Shown: positions 36,100 through 48,652 of the stretch, in pieces
How the letters are laid out: every line of letters begins with the position of its first letter
Numbering within the stretch: the stretch's first letter is position 1
DNA from: Acridotheres tristis
Taxonomy: Eukaryota; Chordata; Aves; Passeriformes; Sturnidae
Reading direction: 5' to 3'
Length of the DNA: 64,000 bases
Assembly: GCA_037013685.1 (NCBI GenBank)
Contig: CM072884.1
Span: forward strand, 107,931,548-107,995,547
Notes under the pieces: model-generated
What the model saw: only the letters and a program-made list of their open reading frames with translations
Database searches by the model: none
What the model was told of the DNA's origin: nothing
Position numbers and translations under genes: made by a program

Positions 36100-39000
36100 A
36101 GGCTGTGGGTTGGAGTAAGAGACAAAAATCAGTGTTCCTCAGCGTGGCACCTCACCCTCTACAAGCTCCCTGGGACAGCAATCCTTGCTGCCTTCCCACC
36201 CTGAGGCCACACTCACCATCAGCCCTGAACTGTCAGGAAACAGGTCTTTTACCCCAAATCCATTCATTTCTGGCAGTGATGCAGCTTCTTGCTCTGGGCT
36301 GTACCTGTCCTGAATGCACATTCTTCCTACAAAAGACTGGATGGGGAATTATTAATAATTTTAAATGCTTTGGTTACAGGTTTCCTCAGCACCTCCCTTT
36401 TGTGCAGTGAATTTTGGTTACTGCTCAGAGCTGACCTACAGTTCATGCCTGTGTTGTGAAGAGGTCTAGGAATGGTCAAGGCTCTCCATTCATGTCCTTT
36501 ACGAAAATTCAAAACACTGCTTTGCTGAGATGGCTTTGGAAATAATGGGGTTCGTGTGAGGAAGAGCAGGAAAGGGAGGCTATTGGGGAACTTCTTCTTA
36601 GAAGTCTGTTTGGCCAACTGAAAGGAGAATATTTTGGGAGAGTCAGAAGAAAATAGTTACTAAAACAGACGTTTTTCTGGATCTTGTCTCTGAGTTTTTG
36701 GCTTCTAAAAAGCAGTCTGCTAATTACATGAGAAAATACAAGAAGAGAAGGAAGTTTTGGCTAATCCTAATGTTGAATGTGGATATGTTGGCTGCCTGTA
36801 ATAAAACACCTTGTCTCCTTCCCACCCTGCCTCCCCTATTCTCCCCTTTTCCTCTTTCCCTCCATCCTGAGCACTGATATACCCACAGCTTTTGTAACTG
36901 TGCAAATTCTTGTCCAGCAACATTTTCAAACAAACCTAACCAGATCACACATTAATGTTAAAACAGTGGTCTTTAGTTGAGCTGATTTAAAGAAAATAAC
37001 TTAAAAAGTACTTTAAAAACATTAGCAGATTCAGCCTAGCCAACAACACAACAAACAGCATTTTTTATTTACTTAGTCCTTCTCTTTTTTAACGATTTTC
37101 CATTGAAATGGTTGCTAATTTCAAGCAGGAAATTCACCAGCTATGTCAGTATAATTTGCATCAATTAGCAACCCAGAAGTGGGTGCAATTCTATTTTGAT
37201 AATACAAAAAAGCAGTAGCCTAAGGGTCTCTCTAAAGAGGGACTAACACACAGCCATAATGTATTGCTGAGAAAACCTCATAGGTGACAGATCTGCATAG
37301 GCCACAGAGTGCTCCTTCTCCCTGAGGAGAGTGGTAAAAAGATATCTCAATGAGCAAAATTCTTTTAAGGGTGGGAGAAAGGAAATGTTTCATTAGTTAT
37401 TTTAACAGAAACCAAAGAGGCATTTAAATATGGTGATATTCTTGTCTAAAATATAAAAAGGAGAAAGACAACAAGAAGACAAATAAAAATCAAGTATAAG
37501 CAAACATTACAATTATCAGTTTTTCTGCCTAGCATTTCCCCAGTTACAAATGAAGATGTTATTCCAATAAGGACACAGTGGCATCTATTCAAAGCAAACT
37601 TCAGGACTGTAAGAGGCACTGTTTGCAGCTCATGGGAGGAAAGAAAGCAGAGTGCATCTCCTCGTTCCTTGGGAACATTTTGCCCTTCTCTTGGTTATTT
37701 GCCATGGGGAGAAGGAACCAGCAGTTTTCTGCTACAGACATAACTGCAATTTTAATTCTGATTTGTATTACCTGGAAATCAAACTGGAGCCTCCAAAGGG
37801 CAGGAGGGCCTACATGGCAGATCTCTGGAGTCTCAGAGGCTACAGTGTGTCTGTCTATATGGAAAGTATTTTTTAAAACATGCTTGCTATGAGGAGTAAA
37901 TGGCAACATGGGCTGTCTGCCAATAACCTCAAATCTGTAGTGAGAAATAATTCAGTCTGCTTGCAAGCTGAATTCTAGTCTTCCTCTCCTATATAGACTG
38001 TCAATTTCCTCTGATTTACTAAGAGTAGGTACAAAACATATTTTATTAAGGCTTTATCTTCCACTCTAATCATGGTTCTTAAAGTAAAATGCCAACATTT
38101 TACTCAGTGTCTCCCCAGCACCTTTCAGTCTCACTTCTAAACTTAATACACTGTGCTGAGGCAGGGCTTCACCACTGATGGTAGCTTTTGGCATCAGTCA
38201 TTGCTAGATTTAGCTGCTGCTCTCCATATTTCATCAAGTAGCTTGAAACAAATCCACTACCAGAGGGCTGGTGTGTGTCTTTGATGCATTTTTCCAGCTT
38301 ATCTAAATTGTTGAAACAGTCGAGCAACAAGCACTTGAAAATGGAAGTCCACAGGTACCAGACTGAGTTTCAGCTGTCTGGTAGGTGAAGACTCAAGTGA
38401 CATTTGCCACTACCCCTGTAACAGAGACGACAGAACAGCTCCTCAAAAAAGCCCTCACTGTTTTCACCAAAACTAAACATGAAAGTACAAAAGCCAGACA
38501 TGGGAGTGATTTCATAACCTGTTGTAACAATGCCGTGTGTGAGTTTACAAAGCTGTAGTCTGAAGTGCATTTGAGTGTTGCTTCTGACTGGGTGTGGAGC
38601 AGAGCCTTGGAGGCTGCAACTTTGAGATGCATTGAATGGTGATGTGACACCATGGTGTGATGGAAAGATGAGCCTCAAAGGAGCTGCAGAACTGCCCAAC
38701 CCAACATCTAGTGTGGGAAATGAATAAATGTCCAACCTATGCACATGCTAAAGGTTTGCTTTGCTAAAGGTTTAGTGCGGGTATGCCACATGTCCTTGGA
38801 CTCAGCAATGAAGGTGTGAAGCCTGGCATCAGAACTTGGTCAGTCAAATCAGGAACCTGTCCTCCACTCTCCTCCTGTCACCTGTGTCTCTAATCACATC
38901 CTTTGTACAGTACATGGCAGTGATTTTTTGTGTTTGTACAAAATGCAGCTTTCAGGTGTAAGGAATGGGCATGAAGTGTGTGGTTAAGCTGACTTGGACC

Positions 39001-39529
39001 ACGGGCTGCTCCTGAAATCAGTGGCCCCACTCCCCTTCCCCTTGTCCACAGAGACCTCTGGCTCCAGCTGCTTCCTTAGCAGGCACTGCTGTGTGTTCAC
39101 CCCTCCATGTGCTGGCTCAGGGACTTCAGCAAGCAAAGCCCAGACTGCAGAGCAGCTTGGCCTGAGCTGGCTGCTCACAGGGTCAGAGCTGTGCTGGGTG
39201 TAGGGAAAGGGGTGGAGAAGTGTTTCTGGGGAGAGCGAGGGTAAGCACACCCTTTTCTGGCAGGAGAGATGTTTCATCATAGTGGATTCAGGATTAAATG
39301 TCACCCAGCTGAGGTGCAGATAGCATCTTATCCACAGGGAGTACAAGGGCTGCTTGCAGGGAAAATTGCTAACCCAGTTGTTATTCCCTGTGTTTATGAT
39401 CAGGAAAGGTTGGAGTTCACTGGCCACACAAACAGAGATGCCAGGATGTGACTGACCTGTGCCAGGGGATATCCAAATTCCTAAAGACAGGCTGTAAGAG
39501 GTAACAATTCCACAGTTTGCATCTCTTGA
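36100..39529. other. Unique sequence, nothing recognised
   Basis: Mixed to AT-rich DNA with no recognisable exon, transposon or tandem repeat. Frames of about 100-125 codons occur near 36105, 37578 and 38370 but overlap others on the opposite strand and have no domain signature. Confidence 0.4.
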
Positions 39530-40174
39530 TTAAAGATTGAGTTTATCAGCTGCAGGTAACACTCTGTTTGATGTGTGCATCTGTACAGCCTGCAGAGAGA
39601 AGGGGTCTGTGGGAATGGGAGCATGCCCAGGGCAACATCCCCGTTCTCCACCTTGCCTAAGGAGCTGGACAATAATGAAGGTGTTTGAGTTCAACATTAA
39701 CTGCTCAGGCTTTCCAGGCTCTGATTGTGGCTCTTGGAGCTGAGACAGGCCCCGACAGCACTTCAGCTGGATGAAATAAAGAGAGCAGCAACTGGAGCCC
39801 AGCCAGCATGCAGTTAGCTGGGAGAGAGAGCACTTCCTTTTCATTTTTATAAATTTGTTCCAAGACTGTTTCATTAAGCTTATTCTTTCTTTGCAGAGCA
39901 CTGGTCTAGTTTTCAAAAGCGTTTCAGGCTGACTGGCAAACCCTTGCACTTGTGAGGAAATGCTGATGCCAGATTCCTGCCTGCTAGACGTAAGGCTGGG
40001 GTGCTGAGGAGATGAGATGTCCCCTTTGAGAGGCACAGGGACCAGCTCATGCCCTGGAGACAAGGTCCAGCCAGCACCCTCTGTGATCTGGTGGGGCACA
40101 GGGTGGGCTTTCCACGGGCTTCTCCTCAAATATGTAACAGCTGGGAACAAGGCAGGACGTGTAGTAAAGGCCAA
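39530..40174 (-). other. Open reading frame of 214 codons, unknown status
   Basis: This is the longest ATG-to-stop frame in the window that does not depend on a microsatellite. It begins MAFTTRPALFPAVTYLRR and ends DKLNL. I see no signal peptide, membrane segment, catalytic motif, cysteine pattern or family resemblance. Composition is ordinary, and it is rich in leucine, serine, proline and glutamine. The frame also stays open beyond a plausible exon size, and I could not define splice sites. A chance open frame is the leading explanation; a retrocopy or lineage-specific gene is possible. No promoter or polyadenylation context supports it. Confidence 0.12.
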
Positions 40175-40296
40175 GCAGACTTAGACCTGGGGTACTATAG
40201 CAGCAGCATTGTTGCAGAGGTTGAGATCCCTGAAATTTTAAAAAGGAAGGCTTCCTTGAGACCCTGTTGTGGAAATAGCCTTTCTTAGGTGCTGCT

Positions 40297-40680
40297 ATGG
40301 CTGGTGTGGGCTGCAGAAACACTTCCCTGGCACACCTGAATGCAGGGAATACCCAGGAAGTTTTGGATCATCCATCAGCACAGACAGAAATTGTGGGGCT
40401 GGAGAACACCTGCAGCCTCCCGAGAGCCAGACTGAGGGAGGAATATCCTGGTGGAATTGCAGCAGCTGTTCCTAGAGCATTCAGCACAGAAAATAAAGTT
40501 GCTGTGATGAGAAAATCAGAGGCTAGAGTGAGGATGCAAAACAATATTGCTATCAAGGTGCTACAGTCTGAAAAAAAGAGTTTGAATAAAAATGTCAGAG
40601 ATCCAACTGGAGGGATGCTCAAAGGAGGACTAACAAGACATTCCTGTGTGCTGGATGCCAGCAAGCAAGTGAAGCTTTGA
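40297..40680 (+). other. Open reading frame of 127 codons, unknown status
   Basis: A plus-strand frame starts MAGVGCRNTSLAHLN and ends in lysine-rich sequence (KKSLNKNVRDPTGGMLKGG), stopping at TGA. A CTGCAG that could serve as a splice acceptor lies just inside its start. No domain or family is recognised. An overlapping minus-strand frame is open over 40368-40664, which weakens the coding case. Confidence 0.1.
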
Positions 40681-43600
40681 TTTTAGGCATATAGCAAGGC
40701 AAAAATATAACTCTAGGGAATGAGTTGTAGGCACACATTGAAAATATAAAGAATATTTTCTTACAGGTCTTCCCTCTGAGGGCAGGAGAAGCACTGCTCA
40801 GCAGGGGACTGTGGTGCTGTTGATGGGAGCGTGGGTCTCTGTATCCACCATAATCAGGATTCTGGAGGCTGATCCTTCAAGCTGCTCTTCTCCCAGACAT
40901 CACAGCTATGAGATCCAAGAGAAATGCATAGCAGGTCCAGGATCAGGCACAACAAAAGCAGGGATAAGGATTTCTGGGAGCCTCACTGTGAGGCACAGAA
41001 CATGTGTTGGTTAACAAGAGGCTATTTAAATCTGCATTGAGATCATGGGCAAAACACCCAAGCTTAGGATATGGAGTGTGGTACAAGTGAGGAAACTTAA
41101 GTAAATTGTATTGATGCAACTTGAATCAATTTGTATTTGATCTGGTCAACAAGCCCAAAGCTTGTAGAGGCATTTGTATTTCAGAGTGATAATGGATTAT
41201 TTGGGGTTAGGACGAATGAGGAAGGAATTGACTTCAGCTAAGATCAGGCAGGTACTCACATTTGGGCTGGACTTGTTTGTGGAGCTGCTGCCCCTTTGTG
41301 CTCAAAGGACTGGGGGTGGGTGCTGAGTTAATTCCTGCACCTCAGCTGGTGGGCTGTGACCTCGAGCTGAGGACAAACCTTGTAACAGGTGTGCAAGCTC
41401 CTTTTTCCTCTCAGGCTAAATCAGTGTGAACTACTCTTAACCCAGTTGAAATACCTCCTTGGAAAGAAGTTTCAAAATATCTTCTATTTTCCTGTTGCTT
41501 GATTGCATCAGCTTAAAATTCACCTTTCAATCAAACTGGTGGGAATTTGCCTGCAGTCTGCTCTTGAAGCAATATGGTTCTTGCAAATTAAACTGGCCTC
41601 AGACTGCGGAGAAATGATCAGGAGAGGAAAAAAGCTTTATCCTAGACAGGAATCTTAAGAGTGACTCTGATCTTCAAGTTTAAGCTAATACAGTGCCACT
41701 GATATCAAAGCAGACATTCTTCCTTTACACAGAAATAAATTTGATCAGTGGTTGGGCTGTTAAGTCAGTATTATTCAACTAGATGTAAGAATTTATAGCA
41801 TTACCAGTTTATTAATAGTCAGAACACGAAACTTTACATTAGTGTCAGGGATGTGGGGGAGAAGCAGAATGAAGAATGGAAAAATATGATATTATTTGCC
41901 CAGGGCAGACAATTAAAGAACAATCTACTTTAACAGTGTCACCTTTATATAATTTCTCCTGTCTTCCATTGCCACAGTTTTCCACACCTCAGGGGAAGAG
42001 CTGGCATTCTTAGCACAGCTCCTAAATGGGTTCTTGTTTCTGTGAGATACTCTTATTAATATATTTTTTTATTTTTATTTTTTTCTTCTTTGGGAAAAAC
42101 AATCAGGGAAACCGCTCCCAGACTTTGCAGAACCACACAATGAAGTTATTCCTGTTTCTGGCATAGGGGAGCTGGGTGCTGGGACACAGCCACAGCCTTT
42201 ATGCTCTTGGGCAGCAGAGTGGGTACATTACTTTGCCAAATAAAAACTATTACTTTGATTTTTCATATATCTTAATGTATTGTATGCATTTCCTTAAAGA
42301 TACCATCAGCTTCCCTTTCCTGCTTATTTATTCAGCAAATGTTTCTGCATCTGAGAGGAAAAGAACTTTTAATTCTCAGGAATCTGTACTCTCTAAATTA
42401 ATGTCTGTTACTATATTCTTTTACATTTAAAAAGCCTGAGCTCCTCACAGTTGTTTGTATAAACACTTCTTATAAAGACATGTCTGAAATTAAATATATG
42501 CTCTTGGGAGTGCAATTTCTTCTGTCTTTCAGTGTTAGCCCCTGGTTTCTGGTATTCAGCATGACTGCTCTCCTGCCAGCCTTGCTGAACTTGGTAGAGT
42601 GACAAGATTCCCTCACATTATTAACATCACGCTGCCACTGCAGTGACAGTGAAGGTGCATTTCATGGACATTTTGGCCTTTACTTCTGTTATCGCTTAAA
42701 TTACAGCATCCATGTTATGGAAAATATTTGAAATAGTAACCCTTGTAACTAGGGATAAAAATTTAGGTGCAAGAATTTACTTAAGGACTGAGCTTCTCCA
42801 AAGCTGTGCTCACTTTGTGTATTTAGGATTTTATGATCCCAGCCTGTGGCAGGTGGCTTTCTATCAAAGGCACTGCAGATCTAGCGCTGGATGTAGGAAG
42901 AATTTCAGATTTGCTGTACCCACAAAACAGCATCACTAAATGTGATGACTTCAAGTGTCTCACTTAAAATATACAGAACAAATAACTTCATGGGCATTTT
43001 TAAGGAATGCAGCCTTAAAACTATTGTGTTTCATTTCTAAATTTTGTTTTGAATTTTGTAACCAGTGAACAGTAATGAGCTTTTCACTCCTGCATGTTGT
43101 CCTGAACAGGATAGGTGATGTCCCAAAGATTCATCTTGACACATTTCTATTTTTAGCTTCTGCTTCTTTTCTCTGCCCAACTGGACATTTTGCAAGAGTG
43201 CCCATTGCCTTTGAACTGTTCTCTTTTGCCTCTGACATTAACCTTTGGGCTAGAGACACCTCTTTGGATAAATATAAAGCTGTGTTACACAAGGAATATG
43301 TATCAGTCCATCCTCCTCTTTCTGAGGCTTAGACAGAGGTGTCATTTATATGGGATGAATCCATCTGGCAGTTGTTAATGTTGATTTGACCATTTCTTGC
43401 CTTTTTTTTTCTAATTGCACAAGAATGAATTGTGTAGCATTTATTTGTCTTACAGAAAATGATTTTAAAGCATATCTATAATACTGCTCCTAGATCTAAT
43501 CTGTGAAATTTAGACCTGAACTGCAAGACTAAACATTTATAATGTAAGCTCTAGATAGGAAATAATGAGTTATTAATAAAATCTCAAAGATAAAATGCTG

Positions 43601-46600
43601 CTTTTAGCCTGTCGTCTAACGTCAATATGTTTTCAAGCAAGCCTTATGGCTTTGGTAATGGAAAATGGTCTTTCTGTTCTCAAGTGTGCTTAAGGCCTTA
43701 AATTCAGACCAGGCAGATGTGACTAAAAGTCATCACCCATTCGACTGCTCTGTGATCAGCTACAAAATTTAGAGCTGTAGAGGTCAAGTGTCTGGCTGTC
43801 TGTCATAATTGGCATCTGTGTTGGAAGTCTTAACAACCATTCCAGAGCAGGAGCTGTGAGTGCTGAATACAAAAGCTCCCTCAGCTCCAGAGTCATCCCT
43901 CATGCCCATACAGCTGCTGTCAGTCTCTGTGACATATATCAATATTTTACAGTGGTTGTAGGACATCTGGCTGCCTAATTTGGGATTAGGCGGAAGCATT
44001 ATTCACTTCTAATCCCTGAAGAGGCAGAGGTTGGGGAGCTGAAGGTTTGAGAGAGGCTCCACATTGCCCAGAAGATCTCCCAGGAGGTCCAGAAGAGCCA
44101 CAAACAGCATATGATAAACAGTTTGGGAAAGACAAACTTCTTAAGCGTCACCTGAAATAGTGCAAAAAATGGCCAAAATATTCTATAAGGCTATGAAAAT
44201 TATTTCTTATGAGGTCTCATGGAAAAACATGGTCAGACTAATTTTACAGATTTTTTTTTAATGAAGTATGGGATAAAGTCAAATCCTTTAATGTCTCCTA
44301 TTGCACTAGAAAAAAAAAAGATGGACCTGTCAAGAGTTACTCTCTATTTTCTCTATTCCCAGTATTATTGGTCATAAGTGAATTTTGAAAACTAGTATGT
44401 TGACAGAATGGGCAGGAGCAGATTTTGAACATCATTATTGGGAACTTTTTCCTTGAATGCTTCTCTTAGTAGATGAAATGTAGAAGAACCTTTTCATACT
44501 TTGAAGATGAGAAATTTCTCTTTGACAAAAGAATAAATAATACTTTTTAAAAAATTTTTTCTTCAACTTGTTTCAATATGAGCTTTAGAAAAATATGCCT
44601 AGAAAAACTATGTTAGAAAAATGATGCTAGAGCTGTTTAATTGTATTTCACCCTGGAATGCTCTTTTTATGTATAGGAGATCTGAACAGAAATTCTTTTA
44701 TTAAAATACTCCTGGTATCCAAAATGCAGCCTGCTGAGTAAAAAGACCCTTCTGAACATGTACAGAACTTCTGAAGATCCTTTTGCTTGTAGTTTGGGCA
44801 TGTTTAGACCTTTCCTCTGAACACAGTGAACGAATAGGTAACATTATCAGTGAGGGGAAGTGAAATACTTAAAATTAATCATGTGGAGCTACCACAGTTA
44901 CTTCTTAACCAGATATGTGGGAAGTTGTCTCTCTGATGCAGTATTCACCAAGGGAGAGAAAAGTGGCAAAGCTTGTGATATTTGATGGCACCACTTTAAA
45001 AATGAAACTTGCTTTTTTTTCATTGCCATTGAATCCCTTTCATACTCTGTCAATTAACAATATCTTTGTGGTAAAAAGGAAAAATCTATCCAAGGAACGA
45101 CAGTAGGTGATCCTTTTCCAAAATATTTCAGGTGATTTTGACACATATGAGGGCTGGTGAAGAACCAAACTCTATTACTGGATTAATGGTCGGGACTATA
45201 ACAATCCCTGGCTGGAAAATACTGGCTTACTTTTCAGGTCTCCAAGCATGTTTGTTTTAGAAATACAACCTGTTGCATTTGCTTTGACTAAACATTTCTG
45301 TGGAATGGCCAGAAGAGCTGGAAAAGAAAGCCACAAGACAGGACAACCTTGTCCCCTTTTCCCAGAGAGGATATCACAGCTCAATCACAAAATCAAGGCT
45401 AACGTCAAAAAGTAACTCAGTTCAACAAAAAATCCCCAGCTCCGAGTTTCTAATCCAAAAACAGTGCCCGAGGCATTGGAGGAATCAACCCCTTCTTTGG
45501 CTGTTTCTCTACCACTGCACTCTCTGGCATTGGCTCCTGTTCACTCCTGTTGTCAGCTTGTGTTTTCTAAAGGGAGATCAGAGACTGTGCCTTTCTGCTG
45601 TCCTAATTTGGTATTTTTAGAGTAGGACTGGGCTAACCCCTGCTTCTGTGCCAGGCCAGGCTGGGGAAGATGCTAGAATTTCCTTCCATTTTCCCTGGAG
45701 TAGATAAAACCCTCGTTCTGACAGGGACAACCAAAGATCAAGCAATTTCAGGGCCTGCCTTCTGCTCTCTGGCCTGCAGTGAGTGCCCCTGATGGTTCAT
45801 GTGGCAGTGATAGCTCAAACCCTTCTTCACAGCAGGTACCCCCACCCACTGGCAAAGGTGTTTGTGGGCTCTGTGTGCATGCATTGACCTCTTGAAATAA
45901 ATAAAATTTTCTTTTCTTCAGCTTGCAGAGGATTTGCCAGCAAGCAAAGCCCAGTGAAGATTCTGCCCATTGGAGTAGGAAGTCTGATTTCTCTTAGCAG
46001 CAATGGTTGGAAGTCTGCAGCTGTTTTTAACAGGCAGAAGAGAGGGAAGAATAATATTTTTCTTTCAGAAATTGAACTGAAGTTTTGATTTTTCCTAATG
46101 GAGAAACACATTCCTTCTCTGCTGGCAACTGAGATATTCTCCACAACAATTTAGTAAAACAAAATGCGTTTGTGACAAGGACAGGGCAGCTGGGAATGTT
46201 GGTTCTGCTTGTGAGAGCACACCCCACGTAGGCTCTGCCATTCTCTTCCAAACGTGGGTACACCATAGGGGAGAGGAGGGCGTGGGCTGAGCTGCAGCTC
46301 TCCCTCTGCCTCATTGTTCCTCTGAGGGGGCAAAGAAAAGGCTCAGCTGGCAGCTTGCTAAGCTCAGGAGCAATGGACTAAGTGCTTCTGTGTTTAATAA
46401 AGAGCAGAAGTCAATTATAGCACCATGCAGGAGCGAGGTTAATTGGGGCAGGAGATTCAGGGGCAGGGCTTTGCCAGTTCTCCCCTTTGTTCAGCACAGT
46501 TATATACCCAGCTGTATATATAGTTATATATTCAATATCCTGAATGTAGGCCATGCTGTGGAAGAAAACTACCTCGAGCTTGAGGCTTAAAAGCAAACTC

Positions 46601-48489
46601 CCATTTGAATAATTCAGATACAAAAGGCCTCCTAATTTTTATTGGGGATGTATTTTTGTTTCTTTCCACGGTCGTATAACACACAAAAATGTGAGGGAGC
46701 TCTTTGTTCTCTCCCTCTCGGGTGCTGTACTTCTGCGCAATGCAGAGCTACCTTGGCTCGCTGTACTGACGTTAAGAAAACCAAGCTTTGTCTGCAGACT
46801 GAGTATGAGCAGTGTTGTCTGCCAAGAACCATCAGAGTTAAGTCATGAGGGCAGAAAAGTAAAGTTTTAAGGTGGGCTTTTGGTTATTCTGACTGAATTA
46901 GTTATAACTCTAACTGGCAAAGAAACCAGAGCAGCACAATAAATATCCCAGGCTTATAATGATCAATACTGCAAAGTGACAAAGCAAATCCTGAAGCTGG
47001 GAGATGGAAGCACTCAAGTCTTTCAGCCTTGCTCCTTGTAAGAAGACACTGATATCTGTATGTCACTATGAACCTCCTTTGGAAAGATATGAATCCTTAT
47101 TATTACCAAAATTGCCCTGTCAGGTGCTGCAGAAACCTAGCATGAAGAGTTGCCTGCTTTCTCAGGTAATGTTGGGTATCAGAATCAGAGGCAGCCGTCA
47201 GAGGCAGTCAGGAGTTAAAGAAACACAGAGGAAAAGACTATTTATCAACAGGAGAAATGGTGATCTCAGCATATTGGGAATTTTTGAACCATTGACTTTC
47301 ATAGCTGGTGATGAAAAAGATGATTTTTCACTGCTAGGTTACAAAATCCTATCGACTGCAGAAGGAGATAACTTGTGCTTATAGCTTAAGCACAAGTGCA
47401 CAGAGATGACCAGGTGCAGAACTGCTACAGAGAACTCCTGAAAGCCCACTGAAGGTTCTACTTGCTCTGTTTGTTGCTTATTTACTTAGATAATGACAGC
47501 AATCAGTTTCAGAAGTCTCAGACACAGTCACATGTCACACATTAGGCCAATGAAGAAAACCAGTTGAGAGTGTGTGTGCACTTACTGGCTGTGGTAGAAG
47601 GTTGTGCCAACCCAAAAGATGGTTGGCCTTTGCAGTATGAATCTGAGGCCCTACCAGCCTGTGCTCCCACTGGTAGCTTGCAGAAGTCGACATAAACAAG
47701 TGTACTCCAGACAGAAGCCCAGAGAATAATTTATTACTGCAGTAAATCCATGTGGTCCATTTGTAGCCAAGCATATTCCTACATCTGGAAGAGGCAACCA
47801 GGGCAGCTGCAAGGTGCCAGGCATGAACCTTAGGGTACAGTGAGCCCACATTTGTATGCCAGACAAGGAACATATTTTGGTTGCTGGGCTGGGTTTCACA
47901 TCATTTGACTGTGTCACACTGTTGTTATTTGCCTCAGCCTCAGCCACCCTCACTATAAAGCAGCTTGAAGGCACAGGCAATTCTTGGTGACAAAACCTCT
48001 CAAGTTTTTAGAAGTCACCTCTGAACAAGGCAAATCTGGTACTTGTCTCAGTACACCATGAAGGAATCTCACTAACAGGCTCCAGTGTGGATATCAGCAA
48101 CGTGCATGTACATTTATGTACTTGGTTTGGTGATTTCCACATTAGATCTTGCCTGTGCTCTCAGAAAAGCCTTGGTGAGCAGCCTGAGTGAGGAGAGCTG
48201 GTCAAAGTTGTGCATGCACAAGTACTGGGCTCTCTCACAGAGAAAACTTGGCCTCATGACTGGGACATTGACTCTCCAGCTTGTTAGGATGGTGGAGGTC
48301 AGGAAGGAAGAGGCATCTGAATCTCTTGCGATGACTTTTGTCATGGACAAAATGTATTTCTTGTTGCTTTTTAGTTTTTCCTGTTACAGTCATAAACTGT
48401 AATTGACTGAGGTTGCAAAAAGACTGAACTTGCTGGGGGATGCTGACTTCTACAAAAGGGAGAAATTATCATATCCAAAGGGCACAGTT
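40681..48489. other. Long unique stretch, nothing recognised
   Basis: Nearly 8 kb of AT-rich to neutral DNA. Simple T-rich runs occur near 42061-42085 and A-rich runs near 44310. No transposon, exon or RNA gene was recognised. Open frames are short and mostly opposed. Old, diverged repeats may be hidden here. Confidence 0.4.
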
Positions 48490-48652
48490 TGGGTACTCTC
48501 CAGGACCCCAGCCAGGTCTTAAACACTTCTAGAGATGGAGCACCCACAACTTCTGTGGGCAACATGTGCCAGTGCCTCACCACCCTCAAAGTAAAAAATT
48601 TCTTCCTAATATCTGAAATAAATTCCCTCTCTTTCAGTTTCCAGATAGTCCT
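48490..48652 (-). mobile_element. CR1 LINE fragment near the 3' end, minus strand
   Basis: On the minus strand the frame reads DIRKKFFTLRVVRHWHMLP followed by GAPSLEVFKTWL. This is the familiar translation of avian CR1 just upstream of its 3' end (the segment around GGTGAGGCACTGGAACAGG). On the plus strand, GTGCCTCACCACCCTCAAAG and TTTCTTCCTAATATCTG are the matching reverse complement. Both the upstream body and the terminal tail with the ATTCTATGA repeat are missing or too diverged to see, so it is a fragment. Confidence 0.9.
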
